A stretch of 34,195 nt of DNA, from contig NZ_AEKT01000021.1 in the NCBI RefSeq assembly GCF_000193635.1, forward strand, positions 1-34,195, written 5' to 3'. Made by a program: the position numbers and the translations under genes. This DNA is from Weissella cibaria KACC 11862 (lineage in GTDB: Bacteria > Bacillota > Bacilli > Lactobacillales > Lactobacillaceae). A model generated the notes under the pieces. That model made no database searches, was not told the DNA's origin, and saw only the letters and a program-made list of their open reading frames with translations. Shown here piece after piece: positions 1 through 8,572 of this stretch (positions are counted from its first letter, which is position 1; each line of letters starts with the position of its first letter).

Positions 1-83
1 TGCTCGTGCCGGCGGAGTTTACCCAGTCAAATCTTTGGCGAAGTCACGCCCCAACCACCATGCCTCGTGTGCTAGCACGACAC
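1..83 (-). repeat. Partial inverted copy of the hairpin-rich repeat element
   Basis: The reverse complement of this stretch aligns with 4653-4735: the end motif at 64-83 (reverse complement GTGTCGTGCTAGCACACGAG) differs by one base from the 20-base end of the other copy, and the inner block AAACTCCGCCGGC-CGAGCA is shared. The element runs off the left edge of the window, so its full length is unknown. It lies just downstream of the ppx terminator. Like the right end of the second copy, its outer flank is a C-rich then A-rich stretch leading directly into an intrinsic terminator. Confidence 0.75.
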
Positions 84-105
84 ACCCTTCCCAACAAACA
101 TCCGC

Positions 106-139
106 AAAAAAAGACCACCGCAATGAATACGGTGGTCTT
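106..139 (-). terminator. Intrinsic terminator of trpS-ppx
   Basis: A perfect 10-bp stem (111-120 with 130-139) has a 9-base loop and is followed on the minus strand by a run of seven U (106-112). It lies 17 bases past the ppx stop codon. Confidence 0.9.
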
Positions 140-155
140 AATTAATCATTATTGT

Positions 156-1085
156 TTAAAGCGTCATGCGATACTCTTGGAGTAACCCTTCACGAACACC
201 TGAAGCTGAGAAAATTACTTTGTCAGCCCCAGTGCGTGAGATTAACTCAACTAGTGGCAATAAGCCGCTGATAATAATATCTGCACGGTTAGCTTCGGTA
301 CCTAAAGCGGCTGCCCGCTCTTCATGGGTCATATTGGCCATTTCATCAAATGTCTTGAGCACTGATTCCGTCGTCATTTCATAACCGTGGAAATTTGAAT
401 CGGCTGGCAAACCATGACGTAAACGATCCAAACGGGCCAGTGAACGATTTGCACCACCCAACAAAATAATTGGCAATGTCGTCTCGTCCTCCAACCATGG
501 CAAATGGTCATATTGATCAGATACATATTGACTAGCCTTAGTAATCAACAATGGATCAACTACCCCAGCACCATTCAATTGGAATTTTTCTGACAAGTTA
601 ACCGCACCAAATGGCAAGCTAATAAAATTAGCGGCCATCCGATCTTCAATACCTACCAACTCAACGCTGGCACCACCAGTATCCAACAACCACGCATCAC
701 TAATATCCAAGGCTGATACTGCCCCTAAATAATCGTAATAGGCTTCTTGGTCACCAGTTAAGACACGAACTTCAACACCGACTGCTCGATAGACTTGGTC
801 CAAGAAGTCAGCTTGGTTGGTCGCTTCGCGGACGGCCGCCGTTGCAATCCCAACGACCGTAATATCTTCATAGGTTTGGTAATCTGCTTGGAATTCAATC
901 AAAGCATCAATCACGCGGGTCATCGCGACTTCTGTCAGTTCACCCGCGTTATTGTCCATCCCCTCAGCTAAACGCGTGTCTAACTTACGACGCTTTAGCT
1001 CAGCGAAAGTACCATCTGCTTGTAGTTCTTCAACAACCATGCGGGTCGAATTTGAACCCAAGTCAATGACTGCTAAATAGCTCAT
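156..1085 (-). CDS. ppx: Ppx/GppA-family exopolyphosphatase-type phosphatase
   Basis: A 309-residue member of the ASKHA-fold Ppx/GppA family, which hydrolyses terminal phosphate from polyphosphate or pppGpp. The N-terminal phosphate-binding motif AVIDLGSNS, the central DTGGASVEL loop and the later LLGGANRS segment are all visible. It is short compared with the roughly 500-residue enzymes that carry a C-terminal HD-like domain, so it contains only the ASKHA core. I place the start at the ATG at 1085, because GGAGGG at 1093-1098 sits seven bases upstream; the longer frame would begin at a GTG overlapping that site. It lies 36 bp after trpS and probably shares its transcript, ending at the terminator at 106-139. 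Polyphosphate versus pppGpp preference cannot be read from the sequence. Confidence 0.85.
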   Translation of the reverse strand: MSYLAVIDLGSNSTRMVVEELQADGTFAELKRRKLDTRLAEGMDNNAGELTEVAMTRVIDALIEFQADYQTYEDITVVGIATAAVREATNQADFLDQVYRAVGVEVRVLTGDQEAYYDYLGAVSALDISDAWLLDTGGASVELVGIEDRMAANFISLPFGAVNLSEKFQLNGAGVVDPLLITKASQYVSDQYDHLPWLEDETTLPIILLGGANRSLARLDRLRHGLPADSNFHGYEMTTESVLKTFDEMANMTHEERAAALGTEANRADIIISGLLPLVELISRTGADKVIFSASGVREGLLQEYRMTL

Positions 1086-1121
1086 TTCTATACCCTCCAC
1101 GGTATTCGTCAGTACAACGGC

Positions 1122-2156
<1,035 letters not shown>

Positions 2157-2201
2157 CTAATAGCGGTATTGTGCCGCTAAAATCAAATTTCGTCACTGTT
2201 C

Positions 2202-2230
2202 ATTGTAAGAGTTTTTCCTACTGATAACAA
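2202..2230 (-). promoter_or_regulatory. Promoter of trpS
   Basis: On the minus strand TTGTTA (2225-2230), a 17-base spacer and TACAAT (2202-2207). The start would fall near 2195. It lies inside the 107-base gap between helD and trpS, where no terminator for helD is seen, so helD read-through into trpS is possible. Confidence 0.7.
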
Positions 2231-2248
2231 GCATTCCCGGCCATTCTC

Positions 2249-4549
2249 TTATTCACCAAAGGCATGAATTTCTAAGGTGTCTTGCACCTGGCGAATTAAA
2301 CTCGATACTGGGCCAACGCTAATGAGCGTCAAAGCGTGCATAGCCCGGGATGCTAACGTATAAAGTAAGCCCGTTGCTTCAGAATCAGGATAGTTCGTTT
2401 GTGACACATCATAACCAATCACTGCATCAAATTCTAGTCCTTTGGCTAAGTATATTGGCATCACGACTAAGTTAGACGTTCGTGTCCGATCACTGGCCTG
2501 CAATAATTGGAATTTTTCAGGATACTTGCGTAGCATCCGGTACACCGCTTCCGCTTCCGGTTGTGTCTTGGTCAAAATAGCAACGGTGTTATGATCTTGG
2601 CGTAACACATCAACTTGACGCCATAATTCATCAGCGACGCCGGTTGTGTCGGTGATGTAGAGGGCTGGTTTGCCACCAGGACGCGTAAACGCCATGATGT
2701 TATCACCATCTGGCAAGAGTGCTTTCGCAAAATCCATGATTTCTTGCGTTGAGCGGTAAGCCTTATTCAACGTGATCAAATTAGGCTTAGTCGCTTTAAA
2801 TGCGGCTGTATACTTGGCCAACAACGCTGCGGGCGTCTCAACTTCACGGAAGAGCGCTTGTTCAGCATCCCCCAACACCGTAAATTTAGCAGCTGGGAAA
2901 GCATGCTTCAAATACAACAATTGTGCCATGGTATAGTCTTGCATTTCATCAACGAAGACGTAAAACATCGATTTATTCGTGCCACCACCCGTAATTAAAT
3001 CACGCAAAAAGAGCATGGGTGCTGCATCTTCTAAATCGATTCGGTGATACTCTAGCTCGCGTAAAAAGCGATCGCGCTTTGATAGCCACCACTCTGCTTC
3101 CGCTGGCCGTTGATTTGCCATGTAAGCTAGGAAATCACCGTATTGGTTATAGATATCAAAGAAGTGCATATTGTATAGTGCATCATCAACCACTTGGAAT
3201 TCTCGCTCGAGGTAGCGCTTCGCAGCCACATCAATCGCATCACCCATTTCTTCTTCTTCCGCAACTTGCTCGGCGAGTTCATCACCTAATAAGTCACGGT
3301 ATTGTTGGTCATCCAAATTATTCAGTGCTTCTAGCACCCAGTCTTCATCAACCAAAGCGTCAATCCGGTTATTCAAACGTTCCATCAAACGCTTTTGGGT
3401 CATTTGGATTCGCTCACGTACTGAATAGTTACTTGAGAATTCAGCAAACAACAACGTCATCGCTTCCTTACTGAAAAAGACATCATCTTCAAAATAGATA
3501 TTGTCAAAACGTAGCGTTGTAGGCGTTAGCTGCTCAACAAAATCCGTCAGTGCATCCAAAATTGTTGCGTCCTCAAGCACTTCTCGCACCTGCAGACTTG
3601 CATCACTAACTGCGTTTTGTCCTGTCTCGTACCGTTCGAACAACGTTTGTACTTGCAATCCTTGTAAACGTGCGCTGAAAAACTCAGCCAGCGTCACCTG
3701 CCGCATATTGCGCTCACCAAGTGATGGCAGGACATCGGCAATATAACTTGAGAACAACCGATTAGGTGAGAACAAGACAATTTGATCCGAATTAAGTTCT
3801 TCACGAGCGTGGAATAGCAAAAAGGCAATCCGTTGCAAAATAGCTGACGTTTTACCGGAACCTGCCACACCTTGCACCACCAGCAAGTCACTTGTTGTGT
3901 CTCGAATAATTTGATTTTGCTCTTGTTGAATTGTGGCCACGATATTGCGCATCGTCAGGTCATTTTGTTGCCCCAGCGCATACTGCAACATCTCATCACC
4001 CACGGTTTCATTCGTATCAAACATATTAACAATTTTGGCATCTGCAATGGTGAATTGACGCTTCTTCAATAATTCAGCATCTTGCTCTCCCATTGGGGTA
4101 GGATATGATACTTTACCCAGCGTTCCGTTGTAGTAAATACCACTAATCGGAGCCCGCCAATCGTACACGAAGAAATCACCACTTTTATCCTGAACCGAGG
4201 CCAAGCCAATGTACAACGACTCTTGGTCACCTTCTTCATCAATATCGACACGTCCAAAATAGGGACTTGGTCGTAGCATTGTTAAGGTATCCACCGTCTT
4301 ACGCATGATATTTTCAGTTTCCGTTACACGGGCCACAATGTTTCGTTGCTGCTGAATTTCGGCATTCGTTTCCATGGCATCATCGACTTCAAACGTGTTA
4401 ATTGACGTATTGGCGATGTAATTACCTTCAACGGCGCGTGTTTCAGAATGAGCTTGTGCGTATGCGTCCTTCGCATCTTCCAACTGCTGATCAATTTCAA
4501 CAACCACTTTATCTAGTCGTTCTTGTTCTACTGGTTGATCTGCATGCAT
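2249..4549 (-). CDS. helD: HelD-type RNA polymerase recycling ATPase (UvrD/Rep-like superfamily 1)
   Basis: A 766-residue superfamily 1 helicase-like protein. Gram-positive HelD binds RNA polymerase and releases it from stalled or post-termination complexes; it is not known to act as a processive helicase. Visible are an N-terminal coiled-coil-rich arm (about 1-70), the Walker A motif GVAGSGKTS (about 227-235), the Walker B/Q-type motif FVDEMQDYT (about 540), and C-terminal motifs including LNKAYRST and KGLEFDAVIGYD. The start at 4549 is supported by AAGGTGAG a few bases upstream. A TATAAT at 4590-4595 is a likely -10. RNAP delta, which also promotes RNAP recycling, is encoded at 23124-23717, but not in the same operon. 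Confidence 0.9.
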   Translation of the reverse strand: MHADQPVEQERLDKVVVEIDQQLEDAKDAYAQAHSETRAVEGNYIANTSINTFEVDDAMETNAEIQQQRNIVARVTETENIMRKTVDTLTMLRPSPYFGRVDIDEEGDQESLYIGLASVQDKSGDFFVYDWRAPISGIYYNGTLGKVSYPTPMGEQDAELLKKRQFTIADAKIVNMFDTNETVGDEMLQYALGQQNDLTMRNIVATIQQEQNQIIRDTTSDLLVVQGVAGSGKTSAILQRIAFLLFHAREELNSDQIVLFSPNRLFSSYIADVLPSLGERNMRQVTLAEFFSARLQGLQVQTLFERYETGQNAVSDASLQVREVLEDATILDALTDFVEQLTPTTLRFDNIYFEDDVFFSKEAMTLLFAEFSSNYSVRERIQMTQKRLMERLNNRIDALVDEDWVLEALNNLDDQQYRDLLGDELAEQVAEEEEMGDAIDVAAKRYLEREFQVVDDALYNMHFFDIYNQYGDFLAYMANQRPAEAEWWLSKRDRFLRELEYHRIDLEDAAPMLFLRDLITGGGTNKSMFYVFVDEMQDYTMAQLLYLKHAFPAAKFTVLGDAEQALFREVETPAALLAKYTAAFKATKPNLITLNKAYRSTQEIMDFAKALLPDGDNIMAFTRPGGKPALYITDTTGVADELWRQVDVLRQDHNTVAILTKTQPEAEAVYRMLRKYPEKFQLLQASDRTRTSNLVVMPIYLAKGLEFDAVIGYDVSQTNYPDSEATGLLYTLASRAMHALTLISVGPVSSLIRQVQDTLEIHAFGE

Positions 4550-4589
4550 AATCGCTCACCTTACTTTCTTTCCTTATTTCAATTCAACC

Positions 4590-4618
4590 ATTATACGCTC
4601 AATTCCTTCAGAAAAACT
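4590..4618 (-). promoter_or_regulatory. Likely helD promoter (-10 TATAAT)
   Basis: TATAAT is read on the minus strand at 4590-4595, 41 bases upstream of the helD start. The -35 region is poor (AGTTTT at 17-base spacing), so only the -10 is convincing. Confidence 0.45.
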
Positions 4619-4652
4619 ATTTTGATATTGATATTACAAGGTATGGTATGGC

Positions 4653-5187
4653 GTGTCGTGCTAGCGCACGAGGCATGGGTGTGGGGAATTGGCTTCGACA
4701 AAGATGCCAGTTGGGAAACTCCGCCGGCGCGAGCACCGGCTAGCACCCAACTAATTGTGTTAAGAGTCTGGGTCCGTTCGCCTTATCTAACCGGCGGTCG
4801 GCCGAACTTGTGAGTTCCCCACCTGTCATCGCTACGCCAATCCCCCACACCCATGCCGGCAGCCAAGATATTCTCGATTTGTTTGATAGACATCGGTACG
4901 TTGGTGATTGCCTCTATGTTCTACCGTTATATTTAGTACCACGTTGGCAAAGCTAAACATCATAGAACATCTTGGCTGCTGCAACAGGCGTGGCTGGTAT
5001 CCGGAGCGTTCAAAAATCGGCAACATGCCGCATGGCCGGCGCTATTCAGATAAGCCCATTCAGACCTTACGGGTTTAGGGACAATTATTTGCCCCGCTGA
5101 ATGGCGTCCGCGCCATTCGGTTGCCGAGTTTTTGAACAAAGGCGCAGGATACCAGCCACGCCTGTTGCTCGTGCGCTAGCACGACAC
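4653..5187. repeat. 535-bp composite element with 20-bp terminal inverted repeats and three long internal hairpins
   Basis: The ends are a perfect 20-base inverted repeat: GTGTCGTGCTAGCGCACGAG at 4653-4672 and its complement at 5168-5187. Inside are three consecutive inverted repeats. The first pairs 4673-4693 with 4836-4856 (one mismatch) and continues inward through 4703-4721 with 4812-4830. The second pairs 4859-4874 with 4964-4979 (15 of 16). The third pairs 4982-5002 with 5147-5167 (21 of 21) and continues through 5009-5023 with 5119-5135 and 5041-5049 with 5097-5105. No credible ORF fills it and no transposase is seen. A partial inverted copy is at 1-83. It could be a MITE-like non-autonomous element or a structured-RNA repeat family; I do not recognise it. 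Confidence 0.8.
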
Positions 5188-5213
5188 ACACTCTCCCCCA
5201 AAAAAATCGTACG

Positions 5214-5246
5214 AAAAAAGCACCAGGTCTCTCCACCCGGTGCTTT
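5214..5246 (-). terminator. Intrinsic terminator after the alpha/beta hydrolase operon
   Basis: The stem AAAGCACC (5217-5224) pairs with GGTGCTTT (5239-5246), with extra inner pairs, and is followed on the minus strand by six U (5214-5219). It lies 220 bases past the hydrolase stop codon, leaving a long 3' untranslated region, and only about 30 bases from the right end of the repeat element. Confidence 0.8.
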
Positions 5247-5248
5247 GT

Positions 5249-5465
5249 TCCAACCAATTCTCTTTAACCCTCTCAGCCGCTCTTACCCAGCTAAGGATCG
5301 TAGTAGTTGGCGTTTGCCACCGTCAACTACCTTTCAAAAGTTACTTACTAACTTTTCAACACTATTTATAGTAAGTGGAAATGGTGAATTAAAATGTGAA
5401 TAATTGTGAAGAAATTGTGAACGACGCATTTTTAGCCATTTACGTGTTGCAAAATCGCAACACAT
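5249..5465 (-). other. Gene-free 3' untranslated region with three small hairpins
   Basis: This 217-base gap between the hydrolase stop and its terminator has no ORF with a ribosome binding site. It holds hairpins at 5303-5330 (GTAGTTG/CAACTAC plus inner CG pairs), 5336-5356 (AAAAGTTA/TAACTTTT) and 5444-5463 (GTGTTGC/GCAACAC). None has a U-run in either direction, so they are not obvious terminators. Function unknown. Confidence 0.4.
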
Positions 5466-6314
5466 CTACGACTTAGGTCGGTTCAACTCACTTCCCATGG
5501 GCTTTGGCAAGACGTTTTGCTGGATTAGCTGCACGATTTGATCATTCTGTGGCAAATCAGAATGCTGTGCGTCATCCCCCGTCACCGTGATTTGTGTATA
5601 ATGGGCAACTTGCTTTTGGAAAATATACTTACCGGCTTCGACTGATTCTTCAGGAACAATTCCATCATCATCATACGTCTCCGTGCCCAAAATCGAATAC
5701 ACCGTCAAATCAGTTGGGAGAGCTTTCCGATGCTTAATAAAGTCCGCCAACATTTGTGTCTTGTTGTTAATGCTCTTCTCGGCAAAATTATACGGTGACC
5801 CAATCGTCATTAAGACATTAACTTGTAGTTCTTCCGCTTGATAATACTGTTCTAAATATCGTGTCCAAATCAGGCCCCCATTCGAGTGACCAATGGCTTG
5901 AAACCGGCGGAAATGGTAACGCTTTTGCAGCATGAGAATCGCTTTATTAAACCACGCGGCTTGCTTTTTGATATTGGCATAACCATCATGATTGTTTTCA
6001 AAAGCAACCACCATATAGGGGGCCTGATCACGGGCCCGCAATTTGCCGCTAACCGTCATCGCCCCGGTCTCTTTCACGGTCACTTTCAGTAAGCTGTGCT
6101 TATTAACCCCTTTATTTAATTCCTTTACCAAACCATCAAAGCGGTTTTGTGATGCTGATGACCCTGGAATTAAAATCGTTGGCGTCATTTTAGAATTAAA
6201 AATTGCACGATTTGTTGAGGTTTTAGCCTCACTCCATCGTAAACCCAGTATAATCATCACCACGAGTAATATGAACATACCCGCGGTAACTACCCATTTA
6301 AGTCCATTGCGCAT
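5466..6314 (-). CDS. Membrane-anchored alpha/beta hydrolase (DUF915-type cell-surface hydrolase)
   Basis: A 282-residue protein with an N-terminal membrane anchor (about residues 7-25) and an extracellular alpha/beta-hydrolase domain. The oxyanion-hole strand is ILIPGSSAS (about 47-55), the nucleophile elbow is GHSNGG with Ser144, and candidate Asp and His lie in DDDGIVP and DAQHSDLP near the C-terminus. This pattern is typical of the DUF915 hydrolases of lactobacilli, whose substrates are mostly unknown. The start overlaps the end of the upstream membrane-protein gene by 17 bp and has AGAGGTGA six bases before the ATG, so the two are translationally coupled. The company of a secreted serine hydrolase and the dlt operon suggests a cell-envelope ester substrate, which is inference only. 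Confidence 0.8.
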   Translation of the reverse strand: MRNGLKWVVTAGMFILLVVMIILGLRWSEAKTSTNRAIFNSKMTPTILIPGSSASQNRFDGLVKELNKGVNKHSLLKVTVKETGAMTVSGKLRARDQAPYMVVAFENNHDGYANIKKQAAWFNKAILMLQKRYHFRRFQAIGHSNGGLIWTRYLEQYYQAEELQVNVLMTIGSPYNFAEKSINNKTQMLADFIKHRKALPTDLTVYSILGTETYDDDGIVPEESVEAGKYIFQKQVAHYTQITVTGDDAQHSDLPQNDQIVQLIQQNVLPKPMGSELNRPKS

Positions 6315-7437
6315 CTGTCACCTCTTCTAAAATCCGTTTTGCTGGTTGCCAATATAGCCAAATATCTAGCAGTAATATCGCAACCATGACAATTGCATAA
6401 GCCCCCAATTGGTGAGAGGCTAGCCCACCTAACAACAGGTTAGGCGTACCACTTGGCACCCAATAAACCGCAGGTGCTAAGTGGCGGAATAATAGCAGCG
6501 CCCCTAATAATAAGTTCACGATTGTGACAGCGACCATCCGCCCCATCAGCCGTGGCCGCCACATAATCGGTATCATAAAGGCTAATGGCCACCACTGATC
6601 TAGTAATAATGGTATCAACACCAACAACCAAGTAATCGACACATGTTTCATGCGGCGCCGGATCATCATCGCCAAAAACAAGGCCAACAACATGCCAGCA
6701 CTCCCAACTAACGCAAATAGTGCCAACGGATAAAGACTGTATAGATTGGGTAAGGTTTGGTGTTGCAACATTGCGACCAAATTGGCGTTGGCCGTTGTGG
6801 TACTGATATCTGGATTCACCACTGATGACAGACTATTTAAGCCAAGACCATTACCAAGCACCGCCATCACATACCAGGCAATGCTCGACCACAAATGTTG
6901 TGGGCCATCACCAAACCAGCCATTGACAACTTGTTGTAAGTAAGCCGTCAAACTAAATTCCCACCAACGCTGCACCACCAAAATATACAACGCATAGATA
7001 GCATTTACCGCAACGCCCATACTAAAGCGCCATTCAGGCCTGACACGTTGTACTGGCCAAACCAATGACATGACAAATACTGGCAAAATAAGCCAGTTAA
7101 TCATTTGTGGGTTACCTAGCAAATGCCACACAATTAAGGCTGACAAAGCAATTAAAACCCCTAATTGTTCCGTTTTGAGATGTGACTTTAGCAAGGTCAT
7201 CAACGTTCTGGCTACTACTAACACTCCGACTAATTGGAATCCCATGGTCAGTGCGTTTGTAATCAACCCATTTAACATCACAAACTTGCCCACGAATTTT
7301 GTGTAATGTAACACCGTCGGAAAAAAGCCATCCGGCAGTAACACAAGTCGTTGTCCTAACGCTAACCACGTTAAGGCCAATACAACCGGCAATAACGTTG
7401 CCATACTTTGTTGCGTCGCCGCCAAATATCTTTTCAT
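6298..7437 (-). CDS. Polytopic membrane protein resembling a degenerate PTS EIIC (lactose/cellobiose type)
   Basis: A 379-residue, very hydrophobic protein with about ten candidate membrane segments. The C-terminal part (VPSGTPNLLLGGLAS, then a hydrophobic helix ending in IWLYWQPAKRI) is reminiscent of the VPWTTP...GG and liYyPF signatures of cellobiose-family EIIC permeases, and the region around VNPDISTTTANANLVAM is also EIIC-like. The family assignment is therefore plausible but weak. It carries no EIIA or EIIB domain and no sugar-phosphorylation partner is nearby. It is sandwiched between two exported hydrolases, 11 bp after the serine hydrolase and overlapping the alpha/beta hydrolase, with a good site GAGAGGA before its ATG. 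It may have lost PTS function and serve the envelope cluster. Confidence 0.6.
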   Translation of the reverse strand: MKRYLAATQQSMATLLPVVLALTWLALGQRLVLLPDGFFPTVLHYTKFVGKFVMLNGLITNALTMGFQLVGVLVVARTLMTLLKSHLKTEQLGVLIALSALIVWHLLGNPQMINWLILPVFVMSLVWPVQRVRPEWRFSMGVAVNAIYALYILVVQRWWEFSLTAYLQQVVNGWFGDGPQHLWSSIAWYVMAVLGNGLGLNSLSSVVNPDISTTTANANLVAMLQHQTLPNLYSLYPLALFALVGSAGMLLALFLAMMIRRRMKHVSITWLLVLIPLLLDQWWPLAFMIPIMWRPRLMGRMVAVTIVNLLLGALLLFRHLAPAVYWVPSGTPNLLLGGLASHQLGAYAIVMVAILLLDIWLYWQPAKRILEEVTDAQWT

Positions 7438-7448
7438 AGCATTCCTCT

Positions 7449-8522
7449 CTATTCAGTCGCCGCCCGGAACATCAATTGTGCAAAGGCCACGTTCGCGTGT
7501 GTTTTTTGGGTCATCCGATTACTGAACCAAATCACCATTGTGTGTCCATCACGGGATGTTTTAATTGTTGGTTCATAACCCTGAATTAAACCATGCAAAT
7601 AGAGTGATCCATCTGCTTGATGGTAAAGACCACTGGCATATTGCTCATTACCATTCGTTTTGGTCATGTTTTGCCAAGCTGTTTTAGACAGCAGTTTGCC
7701 ATGTAGTTCGTCTTCTAAGAATTCATACATATTAACGACAGACGTCGCCTTTGCCCCGGTACCAATCTCACGGTTATAAATCATGGCCGGTCCAGCATAA
7801 TGTTGGCCAGTTTCTTTTTGACTTTCAGTATAGTACGGTGACTTCGTAAATGCATCATAACCTTGGAAATTATATCCTTGGTGTTGGTTATACAGCGCAT
7901 TAAATTGATCATCATACGACTTCCCCTGTAACTGACGGAGAATCATCGCAATCACATCATAATTCCCAGCTTCGTAACGCCACTTTGGCGTTTGCTTAAT
8001 CTGGATATGTTGCATGTCAAAATTCAAATACGCCTCCTCATCCAAATCTTCCTTAGAAACCTTCGTCAAATGGTAATTAGACGTCATCGTCAATAACTGA
8101 CGCATGGTAATTTTTTTAGCATTTGGTAGCGATGGTAAAAAGTGGCTAACCGTTGTGTCTAATGTCAGATGATGGTCTGCAAGCGCCCGCATCAACATGA
8201 TGGCTGTTAGATTTTTCTGAATTGAAGCCATTTCGTATTCCGACTGGACATTCAACGCTTGATTGGGCGTCGTCAGAGTGTGTCCATACGCCTGATACAA
8301 AACTGGCTTATTATCACGAACAACTAATAGACTACCTGAAAGCTTATTTTTAACAACCGTGCGCTTTGCTAAATCGGCCATCGCTGGATCGTGACTAAAT
8401 GGTTTTTTGGCCCAACTAACGTGGTGCGTCGCCGCCACAACCGGTCGCGCTGCGCCGCCAACCATTGTCATGACACTAGTTGCTAAGACAACCGCACTAA
8501 TCATTAATTTTCGCTGATTCAT
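7449..8522 (-). CDS. Secreted serine hydrolase of the beta-lactamase/penicillin-binding-protein-like family
   Basis: A 357-residue exported protein. The N-terminus (MNQRKLMISAVVLATSVM... cleavage probably near VVA-A, residue 30-31) is a signal peptide. The mature part has the class C beta-lactamase fold signatures: SxxK as ASIQKN with Ser100 and Lys103, and a Tyr at 183 in WRYEAGNYDV. The Asn of the usual YxN is replaced by Ala. The C-terminal strand motif is HGLIQG rather than KTG. This family includes esterases and carboxypeptidases such as FmtA, which removes D-Ala from teichoic acids in Staphylococcus aureus. Position directly after dltD fits such a role, but this is inference. AGGAG precedes the start. 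A terminator at 8538-8569 separates it from dltD. Confidence 0.8.
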   Translation of the reverse strand: MNQRKLMISAVVLATSVMTMVGGAARPVVAATHHVSWAKKPFSHDPAMADLAKRTVVKNKLSGSLLVVRDNKPVLYQAYGHTLTTPNQALNVQSEYEMASIQKNLTAIMLMRALADHHLTLDTTVSHFLPSLPNAKKITMRQLLTMTSNYHLTKVSKEDLDEEAYLNFDMQHIQIKQTPKWRYEAGNYDVIAMILRQLQGKSYDDQFNALYNQHQGYNFQGYDAFTKSPYYTESQKETGQHYAGPAMIYNREIGTGAKATSVVNMYEFLEDELHGKLLSKTAWQNMTKTNGNEQYASGLYHQADGSLYLHGLIQGYEPTIKTSRDGHTMVIWFSNRMTQKTHANVAFAQLMFRAATE

Positions 8523-8537
8523 TTCCTTACTCCTACT

Positions 8538-8569
8538 AAAAAAAGTGGTGACGCATCGCCACCACTTTT
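8538..8569 (-). terminator. Terminator/attenuator between dltD and the serine hydrolase
   Basis: A perfect 10-bp stem (8541-8550 with 8560-8569) is followed on the minus strand by a U-run (8538-8544). It starts three bases after the dltD stop and ends 15 bases before the next start codon. There is no room for a promoter after it, so the downstream genes must depend on read-through or on a promoter inside dltD. Confidence 0.85.
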
Positions 8570-8572
8570 GGT

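Noticed and set aside
3019-3474. 151-codon plus-strand ORF
   Set aside because: Antisense to helD, no ribosome binding site, and the helD frame is clearly the coding one.
4832-5257. Short ORFs within the hairpin-rich element
   Set aside because: They have no ribosome binding site, read across both arms of inverted repeats, and look like translations of palindromic DNA rather than a conserved protein.
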